Positions 19,623-29,331 of a stretch of 64,000 nt of DNA are shown piece by piece. The position numbers and the translations under genes were made by a program. How positions within the stretch are numbered: position 1 is the first letter of the stretch; the number at the start of each line of letters is the position of its first letter. Under the pieces are notes generated by a model. That model did not search any database and was not told the origin of the DNA. It saw nothing but the letters and a program-made list of their open reading frames with translations. Location of the stretch: positions 806,001 to 870,000 of the forward strand of contig NZ_JABFCS010000001.1 in the NCBI RefSeq assembly GCF_013087525.1, in the 5' to 3' direction. This stretch comes from Ramlibacter montanisoli (GTDB lineage: Bacteria; Pseudomonadota; Gammaproteobacteria; Burkholderiales; Burkholderiaceae_C).

Positions 19623-20752
19623 CGCGCAGCCTGAAGGGTCGAATCCTCACGCCTGCCGGCCTGGTGGATGGCACCCTTCGAATCGGCAGCAACGGCCGCA
19701 TCGAGGCCGTCGAAGGCACGCCGGTCGCACCCGAAAGCGCTCGCGACACGGCCGGTCCCTTGCTGCTTCCCGGTTTCATCGACCTGCACGTGCACGGTGC
19801 CGCCGGGCGCGACATCATGGAAGGCGGGGACGCCGCGCTGCAGGTGGCGCGCAAGCACGCCGAACACGGCACCACCGCGCTGCTCGCCACGACGATGACC
19901 GCACCGATGGAGGACCTGCGCGCCTCGCTCGCCCCGGTCGGCGCGCTGGCGCGCAAGGGTGAACCCGGCGCGGCGCGCGTGCTGGGCATGCACCTCGAAG
20001 GTCCCTACATCAGCAGCGAGAAGCTGGGCGCGCAGCCGCCTTATGCGCGGCCGGTGTCGCTGGACGAACTGAAGGAGCTGGACGCGCTGGCGCCGATCCG
20101 CCTGCTGACGATCGCGCCCGAAGTGCCCGGCAACCTGGACGCGATCCCGCGGCTGGTGGCCGCCGGCTTCCGCGTGCAGATCGGCCACACCGCCGGCACC
20201 TATGAGGACGGCGTGCAGGCGCTGCAACGCGGCGCGCGCGGCTTCACCCACCTGTTCAACGCCATGACGCCGCTGCACCACCGCATGCCCGGCATGGTGG
20301 GCGCGGCGCTGGCGCACGCGCAGTACGCCGAGATCATCCCCGACCTGCTGCACGTGCACCCCGGCGCGATCCGCGCCGCCATGCGCAGCATCCCCTGCCT
20401 GTATTGCGTCACCGATTCCACCGCCGCCACCGGCATGCCCGACGGCGAGTACCGCCTGGGCCGCCAGCCCGTGACCAAGTGCCTGGGCGGGGTGCGGCTG
20501 GCCGACGGCACGCTGGCCGGCTCCACCCTGACCATGGACCGCGCGCTGCGCAACCTGGTGGACGTGATCGGCCTGGCGCTGGACGACGCCGCACGGAGGC
20601 TGTCCACCCACGCCGCCGATTTCCTGGAACTGCCGGACCGCGGCCGCCTGGCCGCGGGAGCCTGGGCCGACGTGGTGGTGCTGGACCGCGACCTGCGCGT
20701 GCAGGAGGTCCTGATCGAAGGAGGAAGCACCGATGTCGCGCATGCTCGATGA
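19619..20752 (+). CDS. nagA: N-acetylglucosamine-6-phosphate deacetylase
   Basis: A 377-aa cytoplasmic amidohydrolase that removes acetate from GlcNAc-6-P. Family marks are FIDLHVHGAAGRDIMEGG (metal/substrate loop, near residue 55), GMHLEGPYIS with the metal-ligand Glu, QIGHTAGTYEDG, THLFNAMTPLHHRMPGMVGA, and VTDSTAATGMPDGEY with the catalytic Asp. The start is a GTG that overlaps the kinase stop (GTGA). Its last 20 bases overlap the start of the SIS-domain gene, so the three genes form a tight operon for amino-sugar use. Confidence 0.93.
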   Translation: MTRSLKGRILTPAGLVDGTLRIGSNGRIEAVEGTPVAPESARDTAGPLLLPGFIDLHVHGAAGRDIMEGGDAALQVARKHAEHGTTALLATTMTAPMEDLRASLAPVGALARKGEPGAARVLGMHLEGPYISSEKLGAQPPYARPVSLDELKELDALAPIRLLTIAPEVPGNLDAIPRLVAAGFRVQIGHTAGTYEDGVQALQRGARGFTHLFNAMTPLHHRMPGMVGAALAHAQYAEIIPDLLHVHPGAIRAAMRSIPCLYCVTDSTAATGMPDGEYRLGRQPVTKCLGGVRLADGTLAGSTLTMDRALRNLVDVIGLALDDAARRLSTHAADFLELPDRGRLAAGAWADVVVLDRDLRVQEVLIEGGSTDVAHAR

Positions 20753-21752
20753 GGCGCGGGAAGCGCCCGCCGCCGTCGCCCGCCAGCTGGCCGAGAACCG
20801 CGACCGCTGGCGCGGCTTCGGCGAGCGCCTGCGCAAGCAGCCGCCGACCTCGCTGCTGACCATCGCGCGCGGCAGCTCCGACCACGCGGCGCATTACGCC
20901 GCCTACCTGATCATGGCCCGCATGGGCCGGCTGGTCACCTCGATGCCGATGTCGCTGGTGACGCTGTACCAGTCGGAGATCCGCTGCGAGGGCCTGGCCT
21001 CGTTCGCGTTCTCGCAGTCGGGGCAGAGCCCGGACCTGGTCGGGCCGACGCAGTACTTCCGCGAACGCGGCGCGGTGACCTGTGCCTTCGTGAACGATCC
21101 GGACTCGCCGCTGGCGCGCGCGGCGGAATGGCTGTTCTGCCTGCATGCGGGGCAGGAGAAGAGCGTGGCGGCCACCAAGAGTTTCATCGCGCAGCTGGTC
21201 GCAGGGGCGCGGCTGGTGGCGTCCTGGCAGGATGATGCCGCACTTGCGGCGGCATTGGAAGAGCTGCCCGCGGCCATGCAGCGGGCGGTGGACACCGACT
21301 GGTCGGACGCCCTCGCTGTCCTACAAGGCGCGAACCGCCTTTTCGTGGTCGGCCGCGGCCTCGGTTTGCCGGTCGCCATGGAGGCCGCGCTGAAGTTCAA
21401 GGAGACCTGCGGCATCCAGGCCGAGGCCTTCTCGGGCGCCGAAATCCAGCACGGGCCGATGGCCCTGATCGACGAGGGTTACCCGCTGCTCGTGTTCGCG
21501 CCGCGCGGCCCCGCGCAGGCCGGCCTGCTGGAAGTGGCGCGCACCATGCGCGCACGTGGTGCACGCGTGCTCCTCGCTGCGCCGGCGGGCACTCCTGAAG
21601 CGAACCTGACGCTTGCGGAGGGGCCCATCCCCGAGCTCGATCCGGTGTGCGCGATCCAGAGTTTCTACCCGATGGTGGAAGCGCTCGCGCGAGCGCGCGG
21701 CAACGATCCTGACAGCCCGCCGCACCTGAAGAAGGTGACGCGCACCAGCTGA
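20733..21752 (+). CDS. SIS-domain aminosugar isomerase/deaminase (NagB-II/AgaS type)
   Basis: A 339-aa protein with two SIS domains, like the isomerase half of GlmS but without the glutaminase domain. The first domain has LTIARGSSDHAAHYAAYL and FSQSGQSPDLVG; the second has LFVVGRGLGLPVAMEAALKFKETC, AEAFSGAEIQHGPMALID and the typical last helix of GlmS isomerases. Stand-alone members next to nagA often act as glucosamine-6-phosphate deaminases (NagB-II). It overlaps nagA by 20 bases. No regulator gene lies next to this operon. Confidence 0.9.
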   Translation: MSRMLDEAREAPAAVARQLAENRDRWRGFGERLRKQPPTSLLTIARGSSDHAAHYAAYLIMARMGRLVTSMPMSLVTLYQSEIRCEGLASFAFSQSGQSPDLVGPTQYFRERGAVTCAFVNDPDSPLARAAEWLFCLHAGQEKSVAATKSFIAQLVAGARLVASWQDDAALAAALEELPAAMQRAVDTDWSDALAVLQGANRLFVVGRGLGLPVAMEAALKFKETCGIQAEAFSGAEIQHGPMALIDEGYPLLVFAPRGPAQAGLLEVARTMRARGARVLLAAPAGTPEANLTLAEGPIPELDPVCAIQSFYPMVEALARARGNDPDSPPHLKKVTRTS

Positions 21753-21945
21753 GGACAAACGCACTGTCGTTTACACGCCGCTCTCGTTTCCCCTAGCAAC
21801 TCTCACCTCTTGTTTTTATCTACCGTTCACCTACAGTGAAGTCGGCGTTCGGCCTACATGGCGCGTTGAGGCAGAACCCGGGTGTGAGAGTACAGTGACA
21901 GCCGCACTGCACGAATGGCCCTGCAGTACGCTCAAAGGAGGCTTC

Positions 21946-23868
21946 ATGGACGTCGTCCGCAATTTCCTCACGCGTTACGAGACCAAGCGCGAGGAAGAGT
22001 TGTCGATCGAGGAATACCTCGACCTCTGCAAACGGGATCCGCTGACGTACGCCACGGCCTCCGAACGCATGCTCGCCGCCATCGGCGAACCCGAGATGGT
22101 CGACACGCGGCACGACCAGCGCCTCTCGCGGATCTTCGGCAACAAGGTCATCCGCGTCTATCCCGCGTTCAAGGACTTCTACGGACTGGAAGAGCCGATC
22201 GAGCAGGTCGTCTCGCACTTCCGCCATGCCGCGCAGGGCCTGGAAGAGAAGAAGCAGATCCTGTACCTGCTGGGCCCGGTGGGCGGCGGCAAGTCCTCGA
22301 TCGCCGAGCGCCTGAAGCAGCTGATGGAACAGGTGCCGTTCTACGCGCTCAAGGGCTCGCCGGTGAACGAGTCGCCGCTCGGCCTGTTCTCCAACGACGA
22401 GGATGGCCCGCTGCTGGAGCAGCAGTTCGGCATCCCGCGCCGCTACACGCAGCGCATCATGTCGCCCTGGGCCGTCAAGCGCCTCGAGGAATACGGCGGC
22501 GACATCCGCAAGTTCCGCGTCGTCAAGCGCTTCCCCTCGATCCTCAAGCAGATCGGCATCGCCAAGACCGAGCCGGGCGACGAGAACAACCAGGACATCT
22601 CCTCGCTGGTCGGCAAGGTCGACATCCGCAAGCTGGAAAGCTTCGCCCAGGACGACCCGGACGCCTACAGCTACTCCGGCGGCCTGTGCCTCGCGAACCA
22701 GGGCCTGCTGGAATTCGTGGAAATGTTCAAGGCGCCGATCAAGGTGCTGCACCCGCTGCTGACGGCCACGCAGGAAGGCAACTTCAAGGGCACCGAAGGC
22801 TTCGGCGCGATCCCCTTCGACGGCATCGTGATGGCCCACTCGAACGAGAGCGAGTGGAAGGCCTTCAAGAACAACAAGAACAACGAAGCCTTCCTGGACC
22901 GCATCTACGTGGTCAAGGTGCCGTACTGCCTGCGCGTCACCGAGGAAGTGAAGATCTACGAGAAGCTGATCTCCAACTCCTCGCTCAAGGACGCCGTGTG
23001 CGCGCCCGGCACGCTGAAGATGATGGCGCAGTTCTCGGTGCTCACCCGCCTGAAGGAGCCGGAGAACTCCAGCATCTATTCCAAGATGCTGATCTACGAC
23101 GGCGAGAACCTCAAGGACACGGACCCCAAGGCCAAGAGCTACCAGGAGTACCGCGACTACGCCGGCGTCGACGAGGGCATGAACGGCATCTCGACCCGCT
23201 TCGCCTTCAAGATCATCTCGAAGGTGTTCAACTTCGGCTCGGAGGAAGTCGCCGCCAACCCGGTGCACCTGATGTACGTGCTGGAACAGCAGATCGAGCG
23301 CGAGCAGTTCCCGGCCGAGACCGAGCAGAAGTACCTCTCGTACATCAAGGAACACCTGGCCGCCCGCTACGCGGAATTCATCGGCAAGGAGATCCAGACG
23401 GCCTACCTGGAGTCCTATTCCGAGTACGGCCAGAACATCTTCGACCGCTACGTCACCTACGCCGACTTCTGGATCCAGGACCAGGAGTTCCGCGACACGG
23501 ACACGGGCGAGATCTTCGACCGCGCCGCGCTGAACAGCGAGCTGGAGAAGATCGAGAAGCCGGCCGGCCTGTCGAACCCGAAGGACTTCCGCAACGAGAT
23601 CGTCAACTTCGTGCTGCGGGCGCGGGCCAACAACGCCGGCAAGAACCCGGTGTGGACCAGCTACGAGAAGCTGCGCACGGTGATCGAGAAGAAGATGTTC
23701 TCGAACACCGAGGAGCTGCTGCCGGTGATCAGCTTCAACGCCAAGGCCTCGGCCGACGAGGCGAAGAAGCACGAGGATTTCGTCAACCGCATGGTCGAGA
23801 AGGGCTACACGAAGCGGCAGGTGCGTCTGCTGTGCGAGTGGTACCTGCGCGTCCGCAAGAGCTCCTGA
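21946..23868 (+). CDS. prkA: PrkA/YeaG serine protein kinase
   Basis: A 640-aa AAA+-like kinase involved in stationary-phase and stress responses in enterobacteria. The Walker A motif is LGPVGGGKSSIAERL near residue 105, followed by the AAA PrkA core and the C-terminal kinase-like domain. ATG 21946 has an excellent AAAGGAGG eight bases upstream; the apparent upstream extension has no such site. It heads the conserved three-gene set prkA-yeaH-spoVR, 40 bases before yeaH. The 193-base gap before it is AT-richer and probably carries the promoter, but no confident boxes were seen. Confidence 0.95.
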   Translation: MDVVRNFLTRYETKREEELSIEEYLDLCKRDPLTYATASERMLAAIGEPEMVDTRHDQRLSRIFGNKVIRVYPAFKDFYGLEEPIEQVVSHFRHAAQGLEEKKQILYLLGPVGGGKSSIAERLKQLMEQVPFYALKGSPVNESPLGLFSNDEDGPLLEQQFGIPRRYTQRIMSPWAVKRLEEYGGDIRKFRVVKRFPSILKQIGIAKTEPGDENNQDISSLVGKVDIRKLESFAQDDPDAYSYSGGLCLANQGLLEFVEMFKAPIKVLHPLLTATQEGNFKGTEGFGAIPFDGIVMAHSNESEWKAFKNNKNNEAFLDRIYVVKVPYCLRVTEEVKIYEKLISNSSLKDAVCAPGTLKMMAQFSVLTRLKEPENSSIYSKMLIYDGENLKDTDPKAKSYQEYRDYAGVDEGMNGISTRFAFKIISKVFNFGSEEVAANPVHLMYVLEQQIEREQFPAETEQKYLSYIKEHLAARYAEFIGKEIQTAYLESYSEYGQNIFDRYVTYADFWIQDQEFRDTDTGEIFDRAALNSELEKIEKPAGLSNPKDFRNEIVNFVLRARANNAGKNPVWTSYEKLRTVIEKKMFSNTEELLPVISFNAKASADEAKKHEDFVNRMVEKGYTKRQVRLLCEWYLRVRKSS

Positions 23869-23908
23869 ACACGCGGCGAACACACTTGACTAGAGGAAGG
23901 GCCGCCCA

Positions 23909-25216
23909 GTGACCAACAGCAGTGGTGGCGAGCGGTCCATGCTCCACCAGGTCATCGACCGCCGCCTGTCGGGCAAGAACAAGTCGATAGGCAACCGAGA
24001 GCGCTTCCTGCGCCGCTACCGCGAGCAGATCAAGGAAGCCGTGCGCAAGGCGGTGGGCGACCGCAGCATCAGGGACATCGAGGACGGCGCGGACATCACC
24101 CTGCCCAGGCGGGACGTGACCGAGCCGACCTTCGGCCACGCGCCCGGCGGCAGCCGGGAGATGGTGCACCCGGGCAACGAGGAATACATCCGCGGCGACC
24201 GCATCCAGCGGCCGCAGGGCGGCGGCGGTGGCGGCTCCGGCGGCAGCGGTGCCAGCCAGGACGGGCAGGGCGAGGACGACTTCGTCTTCCGCATCAGCCG
24301 CGAAGAGTTCATGAACTACTTCTTCGACGACCTGGCGCTGCCCCGCATGATCCGCACGCAGCTGCTGGCCGACGTGCCGGAGTGGAAGCTGCGGCGCGCC
24401 GGCTATGTCTCCGAAGGCAATCCCACCAGCCTGCACGTGGTGCGCTCCATGCGCGTGGGCCTGGCCCGCCGCATCGCCATGGGCGGCGACGCCCGCACCG
24501 AACTGAAGCAGGCCGAACGCCAGCTGGAAGACCTGGAACGCCGGCCGGAAGGCCCGCCGCCCGAAGTGGAAGTGCTGCGCAAGCGGGTCGCCGAATTGCG
24601 CGAGCGCATGAAGCGGGTTCCCTTCCTGGATCCCTTCGACCTGCGCTACCGCAACCGCGTGCGCGAGCCCAAGCCGACCAGCAAGGCGGTGATGTTCTGC
24701 CTGATGGACGTGTCCGGCTCCATGGACGAATCGCGCAAGGACCTCGCCAAGCGCTTCTTCATCCTGCTGTACCTGTTCCTCTCGCGCCACTACGAGAAGA
24801 CCGAAGTGGTCTTCATCCGCCACCACACGCAGGCGGCCGAAGTGACCGAGGACGAGTTCTTCCACGCCACCGAAAGCGGCGGCACCGTGGTGTCCTCGGC
24901 GCTCACGCTGATGAACGACATCATCCGCTCGCGCTACATGGGCAGCGAGTGGAACATCTACGGCGCCCAGGCCTCGGACGGCGACAACTGGCAGCAGGAC
25001 TCGTCCAAGTGCCGCGAGCTCCTGGACAGCAAGATCCTGCCGCTCGTTCGCTACTACGCCTACGTGCAGGTGGCCGACGAGGACCAGAACCTGTGGGAGG
25101 AGTACACGCGCGTGCGTGACGCCAACCCGCAGTTCGCCATGCAGAAGATCGTGACCCCGTCGCAGATCTTCCCGGTGTTCCGCGACCTCTTCAAGAAGAC
25201 ACCCCAGGCGGCATGA
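23909..25216 (+). CDS. yeaH: YeaH family protein (DUF444, von Willebrand A-like)
   Basis: A 435-aa partner of PrkA of unknown biochemical role. The N-terminal IDRRLSGKNKS and the RERFLRRYREQIKEAV helix match YeaH. A Gly/Ser-rich linker lies near residues 110-120. A VWA-like domain has the MIDAS motif CLMDVSGSMDESRKDLAKRFF. Start: GTG 23909 has AGAGGAAGG upstream, while ATG 23939 (MLHQVIDRRLSG) matches the E. coli protein start better. I keep the GTG because of its ribosome site, but the shorter form is possible. It overlaps spoVR by four bases. Confidence 0.92.
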   Translation: MTNSSGGERSMLHQVIDRRLSGKNKSIGNRERFLRRYREQIKEAVRKAVGDRSIRDIEDGADITLPRRDVTEPTFGHAPGGSREMVHPGNEEYIRGDRIQRPQGGGGGGSGGSGASQDGQGEDDFVFRISREEFMNYFFDDLALPRMIRTQLLADVPEWKLRRAGYVSEGNPTSLHVVRSMRVGLARRIAMGGDARTELKQAERQLEDLERRPEGPPPEVEVLRKRVAELRERMKRVPFLDPFDLRYRNRVREPKPTSKAVMFCLMDVSGSMDESRKDLAKRFFILLYLFLSRHYEKTEVVFIRHHTQAAEVTEDEFFHATESGGTVVSSALTLMNDIIRSRYMGSEWNIYGAQASDGDNWQQDSSKCRELLDSKILPLVRYYAYVQVADEDQNLWEEYTRVRDANPQFAMQKIVTPSQIFPVFRDLFKKTPQAA

Positions 25217-26766
25217 TGGAAGACGCACTCCTGACACCCTCCGACGTCAAGAAGCCCAAGGACGACGCGAAGCGGCTGCCCAGCCCGTCCGACTGGAACT
25301 TCGAGCTGATCGAGACCTACTTCCAGGCGATCCGCGCCACCGCGGAACGCTTCGGGCTGGACACCTACCCGACGCAGCTGGAGCTGATCACCGCGGAGCA
25401 GATGCTCGATGCCTACGCCTCGGTGGGCATGCCGGTGAACTACCGCCACTGGTCCTACGGCAAGCACTTCATCCAGAGCGAGAAGAGCTACCGCCGCGGC
25501 CACATGGGCCTGGCCTACGAGATCGTCATCAACTCCGATCCGTGCATCGCCTACCTGATGGAGGAGAACACGATGCCGATGCAGGCGCTGGTGATGGCGC
25601 ATGCCTGCTTCGGGCACAACTCCTTCTTCAAGGGCAACTACCTGTTCCGCATGTGGACGGACGCCAGCTCGATCATCGACTACCTGGTCTATGCCAAGAG
25701 CTTCGTCACCGAATGCGAGGAGCGCCACGGCATCGACGCGGTGGAACAGGTGCTGGACGCCTGCCACGCGCTGATGAACTACGGCGTGGACCGCTACCGC
25801 CGGCCGCAGAAGATCTCGATGGTGGAAGAGGAAAACCGCCGCAAGGACCGCGAGGCCTACCTGCAGCAGCAGGTCAACGACCTGTGGCGCACGCTGCCGG
25901 CCAAGGCGGGCAAGGCCGCCGAGAAGAAGACGCGCCGCTTCCCCGAGGAGCCGCAGGAGAACATCCTGTACTTCATCGAGAAGAACGCGCCGCTGCTGGA
26001 GCCCTGGCAGCGCGAGATCGTGCGCATCGTGCGCAAGATCGCGCAGTACTTCTATCCGCAGCGGCAGACGCAGGTGATGAACGAGGGCTGGGCCACGTTC
26101 TGGCACTACACGCTGCTCAACACCATGTACGACGAGGGCAGGCTCTCGGACGGCTACATGATGGAGATCCTGTCCTCGCACACCAACGTGGTGTTCCAGC
26201 CGCCGATCACGCACCCGGGCTACAGCGGCATCAACCCGTACGCGCTGGGCTTCTCGATGTTCACGGACATCCGTCGCATCTGCGAGAAGCCCACCGACGA
26301 AGACCGCCAGTGGTTCCCCGACCTGGCCGGCACCGACTGGGTGAAGTCGCTGGACTACGCCATGCGCCACTTCAAGGACGAGAGCTTCATCGGCCAGTAC
26401 CTCTCGCCCAAGCTGATGCGCGAGATGCGCCTGTTCGCGGTGCTGGACGACGCGGCGCAGTCGGAACTGGAAGTCTCCGCCATCCACGACGAGAACGGCT
26501 ACCGCCGCCTGCGCGAAGCGCTGTCGCGGCAGCACGACCTGGGCTGGCGCGAACCCAACATCCAGGTGTGGAACGTCAACGCCCGCGGCGACCGCTCGCT
26601 GACCCTGCGCCACATCCGCAACGCCGACCGCCCGCTGGACAACAGCGCGGAGGAAGTGGTGAAGCACGTGGCGCGCCTGTGGGGCTTCCGCGTGCGGCTG
26701 GAGAGCGTGGACGGCCACGACCGCGTGATGCAGCACTGGGAAGTGACGCCGCCGGCGCACCACTGA
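25213..26766 (+). CDS. spoVR: SpoVR/YcgB family protein
   Basis: A 517-aa SpoVR-like protein. The family takes part in spore cortex formation in Bacillus; in proteobacteria it is YcgB, co-occurring with PrkA and YeaH. Conserved blocks are WNFELIETYFQAIRATAERFGLDTYPTQ, YRHWSYGKHF, ENTMPMQALVMAHACFGHNSFFKGNYLF, and MNEGWATFWHYTLLNTMYDEG. The ATGATGG start overlaps the yeaH stop by four bases, so the three are co-translated. A good terminator follows 22 bases after the stop. Confidence 0.95.
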   Translation: MMEDALLTPSDVKKPKDDAKRLPSPSDWNFELIETYFQAIRATAERFGLDTYPTQLELITAEQMLDAYASVGMPVNYRHWSYGKHFIQSEKSYRRGHMGLAYEIVINSDPCIAYLMEENTMPMQALVMAHACFGHNSFFKGNYLFRMWTDASSIIDYLVYAKSFVTECEERHGIDAVEQVLDACHALMNYGVDRYRRPQKISMVEEENRRKDREAYLQQQVNDLWRTLPAKAGKAAEKKTRRFPEEPQENILYFIEKNAPLLEPWQREIVRIVRKIAQYFYPQRQTQVMNEGWATFWHYTLLNTMYDEGRLSDGYMMEILSSHTNVVFQPPITHPGYSGINPYALGFSMFTDIRRICEKPTDEDRQWFPDLAGTDWVKSLDYAMRHFKDESFIGQYLSPKLMREMRLFAVLDDAAQSELEVSAIHDENGYRRLREALSRQHDLGWREPNIQVWNVNARGDRSLTLRHIRNADRPLDNSAEEVVKHVARLWGFRVRLESVDGHDRVMQHWEVTPPAHH

Positions 26767-26787
26767 GTGCGGCGACGGGAAAGGAAG

Positions 26788-26812
26788 AAGCGCCGCGATG
26801 CGGCGCTTTCTT
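26788..26812 (+). terminator. Rho-independent terminator after spoVR
   Basis: AAGCGCCGC-GAT-GCGGCGCTT is a perfect nine-base-pair stem with a three-base loop, followed by TCTTC. It closes the prkA-yeaH-spoVR operon. The T-run is short. Confidence 0.7.
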
Positions 26813-26829
26813 CATGGCGCAAGCGCGTC

Positions 26830-27300
26830 CTATTGGGCGCTCAGCGGCGGCGGCGGGGAGTCGTCATTCCGCCAGTCTTCGATGACGGCGAGCACGATGC
26901 CGGCGATCCAGAGTCCGACCACGGGATCCATGCCCGCCAGCATCCCGGAACGCGACTGGCCCATGACGGCCGTGGAGGGCGGGTTGCCCGCCACCGGCAG
27001 CACGGGTTGCACGGCCGCCTGGAGTTGCGCGCAGGTCTGCGTGGAAAGCACGGTCACGCCGTGGCCTGGCGGCACGTTTACCGTGCACCCGTTGTTCATG
27101 CGCAGGGTGGCGGAAGAAGCGGACGTCGTCACGACGCGGGAGCCGTGGAGGATCGGCGTGCCGGCGACCAGCGCCGCATTGCCGGTGCTGGTGGTGAAGG
27201 TGGCCACGCCGTTCACGGTGGTCACCGTGCCGAGCGCCTGCGCGAAGACCGGCCCGGCGGCGAAGGCGGCGATGGCGATCAGGGAAGTTCCGATGCGCAT
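26830..27300 (-). CDS. Secreted or membrane-anchored protein with a FecR-like domain
   Basis: A 156-aa protein with signal peptide MRIGTSLIAIAAFAAGPVFAQ (cleavage near AQ-AL). The segment ALGTVTTVNGVATFTTSTGN through GTPILHGSRVVTTSASSATLRMNNGCTVNVPPGHGVTV resembles the beta-sandwich of FecR-type domains. A hydrophobic stretch VVGLWIAGIVLAVIEDW lies near the C-terminus, probably a membrane anchor. ATG 27300 follows GGAGCC. It is convergent with spoVR. It is not next to a sigma factor gene, so a FecR regulatory role is not implied. Confidence 0.65.
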   Translation of the reverse strand: MRIGTSLIAIAAFAAGPVFAQALGTVTTVNGVATFTTSTGNAALVAGTPILHGSRVVTTSASSATLRMNNGCTVNVPPGHGVTVLSTQTCAQLQAAVQPVLPVAGNPPSTAVMGQSRSGMLAGMDPVVGLWIAGIVLAVIEDWRNDDSPPPPLSAQ

Positions 27301-27437
27301 GGAAGGCTCCGGGAGGGACGAAGTGCGCCAAATTAGCACCGCCGCGGCGCCGCCGCAATCACATTAGTTAGTCCCTCGGTTACTCCGCTGGGCCGTCCCG
27401 CAAAGGACGAGCACGCGGGATGGCATGATGCCCGTCC

Positions 27438-28313
27438 ATGCAGCGCACCCCCGCGGCGAGGGCACTGCCCCTCGTGCTCATCCTGACCATCGTGTGGGGC
27501 ACCAACTGGTCCCTCTTTCCCCTGGCCGTGCGCGAAGTGTCCGTGTGGACCTTCCGCGCCGTGAGCCTGACCGGCGCCGGCATCTTCCTGCTCGCGTTCG
27601 CGCGCATGCGCGGCATGTCGACCGTGATCCCGCGCGCGCACTGGGCCGCCGTCACGGCGGCGGCCGTGATCTACCTGGTGGTGTGGAACCTCGCGAGCAC
27701 CTACGCGGCGATCCTCATCCCCTCCGGCCAGGCGGCCATCCTGGGCTTCACCATGCCGCTGTGGACCGTGCTGGTGGTGTGGGCGCTGTTCGGCGAGAAG
27801 CCGGCGCGCCGCATGCTGCTGGCCATGGCGCTGGCCGCCGTGGGCGTCGTCCTGCTGATGATCCCGGCGCGCGAGGCCTACCGCGATGCGCCCGCCGGCT
27901 TCCTGCTCGGGCTCACCGCCGGCCTGGGCTGGGCCCTCGGCACGGTGATCCTCAAGCGCGCCAACGTGCCGGTGCCTGCGCTGGTGCTCACCGGCTGGCA
28001 GCTGCTGATCGCGGCGGCGCCGCTGTGGGTGGGCGCGCTCTGGCTGGGGCGGGGAGAGTGGTTCATGCCGTCCTGGCAGACCGTGCTGGTGATCGGCTAC
28101 ATCACGGTGGTGCCCATGGCGATCGGCAACCTGAGCTGGTTCGCCATCGTCGGGCTGCTGCCGGCGAGCGTCGCCGGCATCTCGTCGGTGATGGTGCCCA
28201 TCGTCGCGATGGTGACCGGCGCCATCGTGCACGCCGAGCCGTTGGGCCCCTTCCAGCTCGGGGCCATGGCGTGCTGCGGGAGTGCGCTGTTCCTCGCGCT
28301 CTCGAAAAGGTAG
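27438..28313 (+). CDS. EamA family DMT-superfamily transporter
   Basis: A 291-aa inner-membrane protein with about ten hydrophobic helices in two EamA repeats (about residues 10-140 and 150-288). The first starts LILTIVWGTNWSLFPLAVREVSVWTFRA and ends LALAAVGVVLLMIPA; the second starts FLLGLTAGLGWALGTVILKR. Members export metabolites such as amino acids or drugs. It is followed by an SDR gene 31 bases on, perhaps as a pair. Substrate unknown. Confidence 0.88.
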   Translation: MQRTPAARALPLVLILTIVWGTNWSLFPLAVREVSVWTFRAVSLTGAGIFLLAFARMRGMSTVIPRAHWAAVTAAAVIYLVVWNLASTYAAILIPSGQAAILGFTMPLWTVLVVWALFGEKPARRMLLAMALAAVGVVLLMIPAREAYRDAPAGFLLGLTAGLGWALGTVILKRANVPVPALVLTGWQLLIAAAPLWVGALWLGRGEWFMPSWQTVLVIGYITVVPMAIGNLSWFAIVGLLPASVAGISSVMVPIVAMVTGAIVHAEPLGPFQLGAMACCGSALFLALSKR

Positions 28314-28344
28314 AGTGCCCCATCCTCGCGCGCAAGGAGAAAGC

Positions 28345-29247
28345 ATGTACGCAAGCGATCTGTTCGCGGGCCAGCGCATCCTGGTCACGGGTGGCGGCAC
28401 CGGCCTGGGCAAGGCCATGGCCGAGCACTTCCTCTCCCTCGGCGGCGATGTCGCCATCTGCGGGCGCCGCCAGGCCGTGTGCGACGAGACCGCGGCCGCA
28501 TGGCGCGAGCGCTTTCCCGGCCGCCGGGTCGACACCTTCGGCGTGGACATCCGCGTGGCGCAGGCGGTCGACGAGCTGGTGCAGGCCCTGTTCGACAGCG
28601 GCGGGCTCACGGGCCTCGTGAACAACGCGGCCGGCAACTTCATCGCGCCCACGGAGAGCCTGTCGCCGCGCGCCTTCGACGCCATCGCCAACATCGTCTT
28701 CCACGGCAGCTTCTACGTGACGCAGGCCGTGGGCAAGCGCTGGATCGCGCAGGCGCGGGCAGGGGAGTGGAAGCCGGGCCAACCCTGTCGCAGCGTGATG
28801 AGCATCATCACCACCTGGGTGGACAACGGCAGTCCCTACGTCGTCCCCTCCGCGATGAGCAAGGCAGGCATCGACGTCATGACCAAGTCGCTCGCGGTGG
28901 AGTGGGCGCGCCATGGCATCCGCCTGAACGCGGTGGGCCCGGGCGAGATCCCCACCGAAGGCATGAGCAAGCGCCTCAACCCCGGCGAGGAGCCGGGCGC
29001 GCGCAGCCGCAAGAACAACCCGATGGCACGCGAAGGCAGGATGAGCGAGCTGCAGAACCTGGCGGCCTTCCTGATGGCACCCGGCCAGTGCGACTGGCTC
29101 ACCGGCCAGAGCATCATGATGGACGGCGGCAACGCACTGGCCACCGGCGGCAATTTCTACGAGCTGCGCTCGTGGAGCGAGGCGGACTGGCAGGAAGCGC
29201 GCGAGCGCATCGAGTCGCAGAACGCAAAGGACCGGGCGCAGCGCTGA
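28345..29247 (+). CDS. SDR family oxidoreductase, 2,4-dienoyl-CoA reductase-like
   Basis: A 300-aa short-chain dehydrogenase with TGGGTGLGKAMA at the NAD(P) site (residues 14-25), NNAAGNF, and the pattern SAMSKAGIDVMTKSLAVEWARHGIRLNAVGPG. The active-site Tyr of classical SDRs is replaced (PYVVPSAMSKAG), as seen in 2,4-dienoyl-CoA reductase-type members, which use an alternative Tyr/Lys arrangement. AAGGAGAAAGC precedes the ATG. The integron integrase is encoded on the opposite strand just downstream. Confidence 0.85.
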   Translation: MYASDLFAGQRILVTGGGTGLGKAMAEHFLSLGGDVAICGRRQAVCDETAAAWRERFPGRRVDTFGVDIRVAQAVDELVQALFDSGGLTGLVNNAAGNFIAPTESLSPRAFDAIANIVFHGSFYVTQAVGKRWIAQARAGEWKPGQPCRSVMSIITTWVDNGSPYVVPSAMSKAGIDVMTKSLAVEWARHGIRLNAVGPGEIPTEGMSKRLNPGEEPGARSRKNNPMAREGRMSELQNLAAFLMAPGQCDWLTGQSIMMDGGNALATGGNFYELRSWSEADWQEARERIESQNAKDRAQR

Positions 29248-29331
29248 AGCAGAAGCACTGCAGGTCTGCGGCGAGTGGGCGCTGGTTGTGGCGAGGGATG
29301 CGAACCTGCTCGGCGCGCCGGAGCCCGCGGG

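Noticed and set aside
18971-20863. Long minus-strand frame opposite nagA and the kinase
   Set aside because: Composition typical of antisense GC-rich frames; the plus strand has clear genes.
21820-23883. Long minus-strand open frame opposite prkA
   Set aside because: Antisense shadow of a clear PrkA gene; no domain and no ribosome site.
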